This document shows positions 27,711 to 34,442 of a stretch of DNA of 36,380 bases, piece by piece; within the stretch, counting starts at the first letter, position 1, and the number at the start of each line of letters is the position of its first letter. Both the position numbers and the translations under genes were made by a program. The notes beneath the pieces are model-generated. The model saw nothing but the letters and a program-made list of their open reading frames with translations. It did no database searches and was not told the origin of the DNA. This stretch comes from Methylomonas sp. (lineage in GTDB: Bacteria > Pseudomonadota > Gammaproteobacteria > Methylococcales > Methylomonadaceae): the NCBI GenBank assembly GCA_026989395.1, contig JALSJK010000181.1, positions 1-36,380 on the forward strand, read 5' to 3'.

Positions 27711-28347
27711 ACTTGACTTGATCCCCGACTCTTATCGGCAGCGACTCAGAGTAAAAAAATGGCTCAATATTTTCATCATCAGCTTTATCACTATTATATT
27801 CATCATTGCCGGATTACTTGTCACAGTTAATTCCAAGCTCACTGATTTGCAATCAAAAGTACAGCTTTTACAAAAAGACAAACAACTTAATTTACAGCAA
27901 CAAAAGCAATTTAAATTGTTGCAAGAGCAGGAGAAATCACTCACTGCGCGCCTGAAAATGATTAATAGTTTGCGCGGTGGGCCACCCGTTAAACAAATTT
28001 TCCTGGCCATTGACAGGGTTATAACCCCGAAAATATGGTTTACCAAATGGCAATTTTTTAGGGCCAATACGGTTGTTCCAGTGGACCCAGAAGCAGTACA
28101 AACTGGCTATTTTATAGTTATTCCTGATGAACTGAATCCCGGTCCTCAACAAGCCTGGAAAATGGAAAGTCATATGGAAATCTCTGGCCAGGCATTGAGT
28201 TATTCAATTCTGGCCAATTTTGTCAAAAACCTAGTTCAACAGCCCGAAATAGCCGATGTCAAATTAATTAAGACAAATTTACGCAACCATCTAGATGACC
28301 AGGTTGTTGAATTCAAAATGGCCGTGTTAGTCAACAACCAAGTATGA
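27703..28347 (+). CDS. PilN-like pilus assembly protein
   Basis: This is an inner-membrane bitopic protein of 214 residues. The short cytoplasmic N-terminus (MHELDLIPDSYRQR) is the PilN signature that docks into PilM. A transmembrane helix (about 21-43), a Gln-rich coiled coil (about 45-86) and a periplasmic alpha/beta domain follow. GAGGAG lies about 10 bases before the ATG, within the previous gene. It overlaps both neighbours (8 and 4 bases), consistent with a single translated unit, and corresponds to the second MshI-type product in MSHA loci. Confidence 0.86.
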   Translation: MHELDLIPDSYRQRLRVKKWLNIFIISFITIIFIIAGLLVTVNSKLTDLQSKVQLLQKDKQLNLQQQKQFKLLQEQEKSLTARLKMINSLRGGPPVKQIFLAIDRVITPKIWFTKWQFFRANTVVPVDPEAVQTGYFIVIPDELNPGPQQAWKMESHMEISGQALSYSILANFVKNLVQQPEIADVKLIKTNLRNHLDDQVVEFKMAVLVNNQV

Positions 28348-28916
28348 AAACAAGTTTAGTCAATTACTTGCAAAAAAATGTACAGCCGCAAATGTTGGTC
28401 TTTTTATTGGTATCACTGCTCATTTTAACAATGGCTGCAGGATATTTATATGTTCTAAAAAAACCTTTTGCTGATTTTCGTCAATCTCAACAAACTCTGG
28501 AATTACTTAAAAACGAATTGCAAACAGAACTCGCCTTTAGCGCCATCATTGCGTCCACTCAACAAAATATTAATCAACTAGACAAAAAATTGAATGGCTC
28601 CAGCCCTCTTCTTCCCGTGAATCAACTCATTGCTTTTGTTATTGGCGAACTTGATTACATCGCCAAAAAACATCAGATTAAATTAATCAGTGTCAAGCCA
28701 GAAGCAATAGAAAACAAACTATTCTTCCACGAACTCCCCTTTGCTATAGAAATATCTGGATCATATCTAAATTTGTATGAGTGGCTTGATGATGTTGAAA
28801 AAAACTTGGGCGCAATCGCCATTAACAGGTTCATTATTAATGCAACAAATACAAGTTCTGAAAGACACATGGAATTAACACTTGTTTCTTACCGATTTGA
28901 AGGAGAAAAAACATGA
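28344..28916 (+). CDS. mshJ: PilO/MshJ-like pilus assembly protein
   Basis: This bitopic inner-membrane protein of 190 residues has a transmembrane helix (about 18-36), a periplasmic coiled coil (about 42-85) and a small alpha/beta domain ending in a YEWLDDVEKNLGAI segment typical of PilO-like folds. It would pair with the PilN-like protein to form the alignment complex. The ATGA overlaps at both ends show tight coupling to its neighbours. Assignment rests on architecture and order more than on strong motifs. Confidence 0.8.
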   Translation: MKTSLVNYLQKNVQPQMLVFLLVSLLILTMAAGYLYVLKKPFADFRQSQQTLELLKNELQTELAFSAIIASTQQNINQLDKKLNGSSPLLPVNQLIAFVIGELDYIAKKHQIKLISVKPEAIENKLFFHELPFAIEISGSYLNLYEWLDDVEKNLGAIAINRFIINATNTSSERHMELTLVSYRFEGEKT

Positions 28917-29245
28917 TACATCGTTTGTTGTTTCTTACTTTAGCTATTCCTGCCGTCCCAACTTTTGCCGGGGAATTAGAAAGACCGCGTTTTGACCCGT
29001 TTAACAAACCAGCACGATTACATAAAGTTTCTGTAACTACAGCAAGCACTGAAAATTTGTTTGCTAATAAAGTTAAGCTAACCGCCACCTTACGGGCAGG
29101 TAATAATTCCATGGTCAGTATCCAAGGAAAAATTGTGCTGTTAGGTGAAAAAATTGATGGCTATAAACTGGTAGAGGTCAATGATCGTACAGCTGTTTTT
29201 GTTCACGATAACCAGCGAATCCTGTTGTCTCTCGACAATCAATAA
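28913..29245 (+). CDS. mshK: PilP/MshK-like periplasmic protein
   Basis: This small exported protein of 110 residues has a signal peptide (about 1-19, ending TFAG) and a short beta-rich domain with RFDPFNKP, then VKLTATLRAGNNSMVSIQGKI and GYKLVEVNDRTAVFV. This matches the pattern of MshK and the C-terminal part of PilP and GspC, which link the inner-membrane platform to the secretin. It overlaps the PilO-like gene by 4 bases and is followed directly by the secretin gene. Confidence 0.78.
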   Translation: MIHRLLFLTLAIPAVPTFAGELERPRFDPFNKPARLHKVSVTTASTENLFANKVKLTATLRAGNNSMVSIQGKIVLLGEKIDGYKLVEVNDRTAVFVHDNQRILLSLDNQ

Positions 29246-29257
29246 TTGAATAAAACC

Positions 29258-30676
29258 ATGAAACAGCGATTAACATTCTTTCTATGGCTTGGCATTAGCC
29301 TTCTTACCTTGATGCCTATAAATCAAACTGTCTTGGCAAAAAGCAGTAACAAAATATCCATCACCGTCAACCACATGGATATTGCCGAGTTATATGAAAT
29401 GTTATCGCGCCAAAATAAAGTCAATATTTTATTATCTGATGGTGTGGAAAGCGAAGTTTCTGTCAACCTCTATAATGTCAGCGTAAAAGAAGCCATTTAT
29501 GCAGTGGCACAGGCTGCCGGATATGTTGTAGAACGCCATAATAAAAACTACATTATTTCTAAAAGTGATACTGCCGGAAAAACTATTGCAGGCGGACTCA
29601 AACAGATCCGTACTTATAAAATTCAATATTCCAATATAAAAAAAATTGCAGATATTTTAGAGAATCATCTTTCCAGATTTGGCCAAATTGATATTCTGGA
29701 AGAACGTGGCATCTTGGTTGTTGAGGATTTGCCGGAATTTCTCGACCAAATTGAACCGATTCTGCTGGATCTGGATCACGAACCGGCACAAATTTTGATT
29801 GAAGCCAGAATATTAAATATCACGCTGGATGACAGCCAGGATTTGGGTGTCGACTGGAGCCGAACGTTTACCAGTAATGACGGCAAGGGCAGTTTTGGAA
29901 ATAATGGTTTTGCCGAATCAATTGTTTCAGCTGCTGCTTCTGGTGCAGTTGCAGGCCCGCCTGGATTTTTCTTCACCTACATGAATGACAAAATTGAGGT
30001 CACCCTAACTGCTTTGAATAAAAAAGGTAAAGTACAGGCCTTATCGACACCCAAACTATTGGCGCTGGAACATCAGGAAGCACAAGTCATCATCGGTGAA
30101 AGGACGGGCTATAGAGTGACTACGACCATTAATCAGGTCACTCAGGAAAGTGTTCAATTTATAGAATCCGGGGTTATTCTGAAAGTGACACCATCAATTG
30201 ACCGGTTTGGCCGAATTATGATGGATATTCACCCGGAAGTCAGTAAAACGACGCTGAAAGATGGCATTCCAAGCTTAACTACCACAGAGGTCAGTACCCG
30301 TCTTTTAGTGCAAGATGGTCAAACTGCTTTTATTGGTGGGCTGATCAGAAATGACTTATCCAGCGATCATAGCGGCGTACCGCTTCTTGAAGATATACCC
30401 ATCATAGGCGCCTTGTTTTCTAAATCCAATGATTTTTCTTCGAAAACTGAAACTGTTGTTATTATTAGACCACAAATTATCCGCCCCGAACAATTTTCAC
30501 TTATAACAGATAAACCCCAGGAACGAATCGAACGGTTCGATCAAAAGATTGATGGAAATGCTCAACGTATCGATAAATTTTTAAACAACAAAACCAAATT
30601 GACATGGGACAGCTTATCTAGCAAGTTTAAATCGCTTGCCAAGCCCAACGCCACCCAAAAAGGCAGTCATAAATAG
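29258..30676 (+). CDS. mshL: Outer-membrane secretin (PilQ/MshL-like)
   Basis: This 472-residue outer-membrane secretin forms the channel for the pilus. A signal peptide ends near TVLA (residue 29). N-domains begin with a STN-like part (about 35-100), followed by an N1-like segment with GILVVEDLPEFLDQIEPIL. The secretin core runs from about 245, with VQALSTPKLLALEHQEAQVIIGE, the gate region, GVILKVTPSID, TRLLVQDGQTAFIGGL and VPLLEDIPIIGALF. The open frame starts at a TTG (29246); the ATG at 29258 is preferred because it begins the signal peptide, though no Shine-Dalgarno is seen. Sixty-three bases of its 3' end are antisense to the next gene. MshM and MshE genes, which normally follow, are absent. 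Confidence 0.92.
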   Translation: MKQRLTFFLWLGISLLTLMPINQTVLAKSSNKISITVNHMDIAELYEMLSRQNKVNILLSDGVESEVSVNLYNVSVKEAIYAVAQAAGYVVERHNKNYIISKSDTAGKTIAGGLKQIRTYKIQYSNIKKIADILENHLSRFGQIDILEERGILVVEDLPEFLDQIEPILLDLDHEPAQILIEARILNITLDDSQDLGVDWSRTFTSNDGKGSFGNNGFAESIVSAAASGAVAGPPGFFFTYMNDKIEVTLTALNKKGKVQALSTPKLLALEHQEAQVIIGERTGYRVTTTINQVTQESVQFIESGVILKVTPSIDRFGRIMMDIHPEVSKTTLKDGIPSLTTTEVSTRLLVQDGQTAFIGGLIRNDLSSDHSGVPLLEDIPIIGALFSKSNDFSSKTETVVIIRPQIIRPEQFSLITDKPQERIERFDQKIDGNAQRIDKFLNNKTKLTWDSLSSKFKSLAKPNATQKGSHK

Positions 30677-31189
30677 CCAGATACCATTAGGCACAGGCAC
30701 TTCCGAAACATCAATTTTTTCAACAGCCTTTACACTAATGTCAGGGGCAATCTGTTTCTCTAAAACGTCTATATTATTCAGGCTTTCGGTCTCGCTCAGA
30801 AGATCATTATTTGCCGATAACATGGTATCCATACCCATTAACAAATTTTTATAACTATTCATGCCAATATTGGATTGAACAAACATATCAATACTCATTT
30901 GAACAACCAAACTTACAAAAAATGAAATTGTTGAGCGACGTGAAATAACTTCTTCAGGCAAAACATTTGTTGTTTCCCTGCTTAGCTCCACAACATCCAG
31001 TTTCGCCAAGCTGTTTACGCGATAAATACTCTCTGGATTAACCTTCATAAACCAGATATTTGAAGCATAAGCCCATTCAACATTATCTATCTGCTGCTCG
31101 CTGAGACTGGATTCTCTATCAAAAAAACTCGCAGAACAATCAAAAACAAAAAATGCAAAAATTACTGGGAAAAACTTGATTATTTTCAT
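30614..31189 (-). CDS. Small exported protein with PEP-CTERM/VPxP-type C-terminal signal
   Basis: I do not recognise the body of this 191-residue protein. It has a signal peptide (about 1-20) and a mostly helical middle (about 85-150, Met/Asn/Ser-rich). Its C-terminus is VPVPNGIWLFMTAFLGG (164-180) and then a basic cluster (KRFK). That tripartite end (VPxP, one hydrophobic helix, basic tail) matches the PEP-CTERM/VPLPA-CTERM class of sorting signals processed by exosortases in exopolysaccharide-producing Gram-negatives. The last 63 bases are antisense to the secretin gene. No exosortase gene is in the window. The sorting-signal call is by motif; the role is unknown. Confidence 0.68.
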   Translation of the reverse strand: MKIIKFFPVIFAFFVFDCSASFFDRESSLSEQQIDNVEWAYASNIWFMKVNPESIYRVNSLAKLDVVELSRETTNVLPEEVISRRSTISFFVSLVVQMSIDMFVQSNIGMNSYKNLLMGMDTMLSANNDLLSETESLNNIDVLEKQIAPDISVKAVEKIDVSEVPVPNGIWLFMTAFLGGVGLGKRFKLAR

Positions 31190-31331
31190 CTTGATTTAGC
31201 CTGATAATATTTTAAAAACTCATCAAAAATACAGTTTTCTTGCATTTCGATGACTAGTGGGAATATTATCAAGCGGATATGAAACGAACTATTGTACAAA
31301 GGTACCAGCTTTAAAAAGCAGTTTTTTATTT

Positions 31332-31430
31332 TCTCCTCACCCAACCTTCTCCATCAGGAGAGGGCTTTTATTAATTTCTAACAAACATTTCTTTTAGCCC
31401 TCTCCTGATGGAGAAGGTTGGGTGAGGAGA
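31332..31430. repeat. REP-like long inverted repeat
   Basis: Two perfectly complementary 35-base arms (31332-31366 and 31396-31430) flank a 29-base AT-rich loop. The arms contain CTCACCCAACCTTCTCC and CTCTCCTGATGGAGAAGG, resembling the palindromic CTCACCC...CTCTCC repeats scattered through many proteobacterial genomes. It lies between the rhodanese stop and the start of the PEP-CTERM-like gene. No T-run follows the stem on either strand, so it is not a standard intrinsic terminator, though it may still stabilise or end transcripts. Confidence 0.9.
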
Positions 31431-31443
31431 GAAAGAAACACAT

Positions 31444-31764
31444 TCAATACCGTCTAACACTTTCATCCACTTTTTGTGACCAGGCATCAATACCCCCGAT
31501 CAAATTATAAATACGGCTAAATCCTGAATATTCCAGAAAATCAGCAACCATTTGACTGCGCACACCATGATGACAAATCACAACAATTTCCTGATCTGCC
31601 TGCAATTCAGGCAATTTTTGCTGAATCTGATTCATCGGTATCAATACACTGCCAGGGATTTTGCCATATTCAAATTCAAACGGTTCTCGAACATCAAGTA
31701 AAAATAAGTCTTTAGAACTTCGTATTTTCTCTTGTAATTGTGAAGCTGTTATTTGTGTAATCAC
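31444..31764 (-). CDS. Single-domain rhodanese-like sulfurtransferase
   Basis: This 106-residue protein is one rhodanese domain. Visible are LLDVREPFEFEYGKIPGSVLIP (split here as DVREPFEF near 24-31 and GKIPGSVLIP near 34-43) and the active loop ICHHGVRS (63-70) with catalytic Cys64. Such proteins carry a persulfide for sulfur transfer, and several relatives are GlpE-like. The start is a GTG overlapping the aminotransferase stop (GTGA), so the two are translationally coupled. No signal peptide is seen, so it should be cytoplasmic. The substrate is unknown. Confidence 0.9.
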   Translation of the reverse strand: MITQITASQLQEKIRSSKDLFLLDVREPFEFEYGKIPGSVLIPMNQIQQKLPELQADQEIVVICHHGVRSQMVADFLEYSGFSRIYNLIGGIDAWSQKVDESVRRY

Positions 31765-32930
31765 TTGTTTCCCTCAATATATCGTTTAATCCTGGCCACA
31801 CCTTCCTCTAAACGCTCCAATGATGTCGTATATGCAAAACGAACATGAATGTTAGCCTGATGTTGACCAAAATCTTTCCCCGGGGTTATAGCCACCCCAG
31901 CCTCCTCAAGTAAATCCTTGGCAAACAGAAAACTATCCTGAGTAAAATGACTGCAATCGGCATAAATATAAAATGCACCCTCAGGTTTTGCTCTGATTTT
32001 GAAGCCAATTTCCGACAATTTGGAATATAAATAATCCCTTCTTTGTTTAAATTCCATTTTACGCCGATCCAATTCGGCCAGATTAGTATGAGTAAATGCC
32101 TCCAAAGCTGCCGCCTGGGAATGTGTTGAGGTTGAGATAAAGATATTCTGGGCCAATTTTTCAACGGGTTCAATAAATGCTTCTGGCACTACCAACCAGC
32201 CAATTCGCCACCCTGTCATGGCAAAATACTTGGAAAAACTGTTAATAACAAAAACTTCATCGCTAAATTTAAGCGCCGTTGCTGCATACTTGTCGTAAAC
32301 CAGGCCATGATAAATTTCATCCGATAAGAAACAACCTTGATTCTGATTTACCGCATCTATCGCCGCCCTAAGACCATCATCAGATAACATCGTGCCAGTG
32401 GGATTAGATGGCGATGCAATAACAGCAGCCTTACAATTTTCAGCCCAATTTTGGCCGATTAACTCGCCAGTTAAATGATAATCCGATTTTTCCGATACGG
32501 GTACAAAACTTGGCATCCCCCCGAACAGTTTTATAAAATTACTGTTACAGGGATAGGAAGGGTCAGCCAACAATACAGATTCTCCTTCATTGAGGGTAAC
32601 GCCTAGCGCCAGCAAAAATGCCCCTGATGCGCCGGGGGTGATAAAAATACGTTGCGCAGAAACCTTAACATGATAATTATCAAGATAATACCGGGCAATA
32701 CGCTCCCTTAAAGCGGGTAATCCTGCTGCCGGGGTATATTTCGCATAGCCTGTTTGAATACTTTTTATTCCGGCCTCTACAATTCCCGCAGGCGTTGGGA
32801 AATCCGGCTCTCCAATTTCCATATGAATGATATCACGGCCTTGTTGCTCAAGCTGTTTAGCCCGCTGCAATAATTCCATCACATAAAAAGGGGATATGCC
32901 TTGCATACGAGTAGCAATTTTTTTTGACAT
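31761..32930 (-). CDS. Class I/II pyridoxal-phosphate aminotransferase
   Basis: This 389-residue cytoplasmic PLP enzyme of fold type I is in the aspartate/alanine aminotransferase subgroup. It shows the N-terminal GEPDFPTP (40-47), YTPAAGLPALRERIA, ASPSNPTG (172-179), SDEIYHGLVYD (203-213), and the Schiff-base Lys234 in NSFSKYFAMTGWRIGW. The C-terminal Arg in VRFAYTTS would bind the substrate carboxylate. The amino-acid specificity cannot be fixed from sequence alone. It leads a two-gene unit with the rhodanese gene and is divergent from dksA. Confidence 0.92.
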   Translation of the reverse strand: MSKKIATRMQGISPFYVMELLQRAKQLEQQGRDIIHMEIGEPDFPTPAGIVEAGIKSIQTGYAKYTPAAGLPALRERIARYYLDNYHVKVSAQRIFITPGASGAFLLALGVTLNEGESVLLADPSYPCNSNFIKLFGGMPSFVPVSEKSDYHLTGELIGQNWAENCKAAVIASPSNPTGTMLSDDGLRAAIDAVNQNQGCFLSDEIYHGLVYDKYAATALKFSDEVFVINSFSKYFAMTGWRIGWLVVPEAFIEPVEKLAQNIFISTSTHSQAAALEAFTHTNLAELDRRKMEFKQRRDYLYSKLSEIGFKIRAKPEGAFYIYADCSHFTQDSFLFAKDLLEEAGVAITPGKDFGQHQANIHVRFAYTTSLERLEEGVARIKRYIEGNK

Positions 32931-32983
32931 GTGTAAATTTATTTTTGATTTGTGATTTTATTGGCGAATTCTATCAATAATCC

Positions 32984-33012
32984 TTGCCACCAAGCGTTGT
33001 TTCTGTTAAAAA
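32984..33012 (+). promoter_or_regulatory. Predicted sigma-70 promoter of dksA
   Basis: TTGCCA (32984-32989), a 17-bp spacer and TAAAAA (33007-33012) match the consensus at five and four of six positions. Transcription would begin about 28 bases before the dksA start, leaving room for the AGGAG ribosome binding site (33036-33040). Confidence 0.5.
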
Positions 33013-33046
33013 TGCGCAGGTTTAATTAATGAAGTAGGAGTAATGG

Positions 33047-33478
33047 ATGGCTGACAATTCAAATACCGGTTCTTTTTTCGGCTTTAAACCGTATGAAGAA
33101 AAACCGGGTGAAGAATATATGAGCGAAGCTCAACTGGCGCATTTCGAAAAGATTCTGCAAGCCTGGAAAGCCGATTTAATGGAAGAAGTAGATCGTACTG
33201 TCCACCACATGCAGGATGATGCCTCCAATTTCCCTGATCCTAATGACCGTGCAACACAAGAATCAGAGTTTAGCCTGGAATTAAGAACCCGGGACAGGGA
33301 ACGTAAATTAATCAAGAAAATTGATGAAGCATTGAAAGAAATCGAGTCAGGTGAGTATGGTTATTGCGAAACCTGCGGTATAGAAATTGGCATTCGCCGT
33401 TTGGAAGCAAGGCCGACAGCAACGCAATGTATTGATTGCAAGACCCTGGACGAAATTCGCGAAAAGCAGATGGGGTAA
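33047..33478 (+). CDS. dksA: RNA polymerase-binding transcription factor DksA
   Basis: DksA inserts into the RNA polymerase secondary channel and, with ppGpp, represses rRNA promoters and activates amino-acid genes. The 143-residue protein has the coiled coil with its tip motif DPNDRA (64-69; Asp64, Asp67, Ala69) and the C-terminal zinc finger (Cys107, Cys110, Cys128, Cys131). AGGAG lies 6 bases before this ATG; another ATG 4 bases upstream is out of frame. It is followed by gluQ, a common pairing in gammaproteobacteria. A strong rRNA-type promoter at the left end of the window would be a target of this regulation. Confidence 0.97.
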   Translation: MADNSNTGSFFGFKPYEEKPGEEYMSEAQLAHFEKILQAWKADLMEEVDRTVHHMQDDASNFPDPNDRATQESEFSLELRTRDRERKLIKKIDEALKEIESGEYGYCETCGIEIGIRRLEARPTATQCIDCKTLDEIREKQMG

Positions 33479-34374
33479 TTACCCCACCCGACTATATAGG
33501 CCGGTTTGCACCTTCACCAACCGGCCCGCTACACCTCGGCTCACTTTATGCCGCCTTGGCAAGTTATTTACAGGCTCGATCAAAAAAAGGTAAATGGCTG
33601 CTCAGAATCGATGATCTGGACAGTTTTCGAAATGTCCCGGGCGCATCAGATAGTATTCTTAAGACACTGGAGGCTTATGGCTTGCACTGGGATCATGACG
33701 TCGTTTATCAAAGCCAGCAAATTGAACTGTACAATTCTGCTTTAGAACAACTTCACCAGCAACAGCTTTTATTTCCATGTATCTGCACCCGTAAGGGATT
33801 AATCAAATACCACCAAAAAAATCCTGGTCCTGCTATTTACCCTGGTTTTTGCAGAAACAAAAGCCTATCAGAAAACCAACCCCATGCCTTGCGAATCAAA
33901 ACAGAAAATAGCGAAATTACTTTTACTGACCAATTACAAGGCGGCGTCATTGAAAATTTGCAGCAAGTCCATGGCGACTTTATTCTGAAAAGAAAAGATC
34001 AGGTTATTGCTTATCAATTGGCTGTGGTTGTTGATGACCATACCCAACGGATTACAGAGGTTGTTAGAGGGATAGATTTGCTCGATTCAACAACAAGACA
34101 AATTTATTTACAGCAAAAACTGGGGTTTAAACAGTTGCACTATCTACATATTCCTGTGATTGTCGACAAACAGGGATGTAAACTCAGCAAACAAACCTTC
34201 GCAGCAGCAGTTGACCCTAAATCTGCCAGCTCCACTTTACATAAGCTTTTAATTTTATTAAAACAATCGCCACCTGATGAATTAAATAAAGCACCGGTTG
34301 CACAGCAACTTGATTGGGCCATTGAAAACTGGAACCCAAACCCGCTTAAAAAAATTCGTGCAATTAGCCAATGA
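33436..34374 (+). CDS. gluQ: Glutamyl-Q tRNA(Asp) synthetase
   Basis: GluQ activates glutamate and attaches it to queuosine in the anticodon of tRNA-Asp. It is a truncated GluRS-like enzyme lacking the anticodon-binding half. The protein shows [18 protein letters not shown] near its start (HIGH-like HLGS), [15 protein letters not shown] followed by GFC (zinc site region), [17 protein letters not shown] and KLSKQ (KMSKS-like). Homology to E. coli GluQ begins about 5 residues before YIGRF, at about 33478-33492. No in-frame ATG or GTG exists there: the only standard start is the TTG at 33436, inside dksA, giving 312 residues and a 43-base overlap. An ATT at 33478 is an unlikely alternative. The function is firm; the start is not. 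Confidence 0.9.
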   Translation: MQDPGRNSRKADGVITPPDYIGRFAPSPTGPLHLGSLYAALASYLQARSKKGKWLLRIDDLDSFRNVPGASDSILKTLEAYGLHWDHDVVYQSQQIELYNSALEQLHQQQLLFPCICTRKGLIKYHQKNPGPAIYPGFCRNKSLSENQPHALRIKTENSEITFTDQLQGGVIENLQQVHGDFILKRKDQVIAYQLAVVVDDHTQRITEVVRGIDLLDSTTRQIYLQQKLGFKQLHYLHIPVIVDKQGCKLSKQTFAAAVDPKSASSTLHKLLILLKQSPPDELNKAPVAQQLDWAIENWNPNPLKKIRAISQ

Positions 34375-34391
34375 ATTACATAAGGTATAGT

Positions 34392-34421
34392 TTGTGCAGT
34401 CGTGATCGAGCGAAGTATATC
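34392..34421 (+). promoter_or_regulatory. Predicted promoter of acs
   Basis: TTGTGC (34392-34397), an 18-bp spacer and TATATC (34416-34421) precede the acs ribosome binding site GAGGG by about 10 bases. This is a weak match to the sigma-70 consensus and is offered as the best candidate in the 68-base gap. Confidence 0.3.
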
Positions 34422-34442
34422 TATTGAAAAAGAGGGAAAAAC

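Noticed and set aside
31308-31331. GCTTT-AA-AAAGC followed by T-run as a terminator
   Set aside because: The loop would be only two bases, the stem is weak and AT-rich, and no plus-strand gene ends nearby.
31332-31430. Long inverted repeat as an intrinsic terminator of the rhodanese gene
   Set aside because: No T-run follows the stem on either strand, and the arms are far longer than a usual terminator; listed as a REP-like repeat instead.
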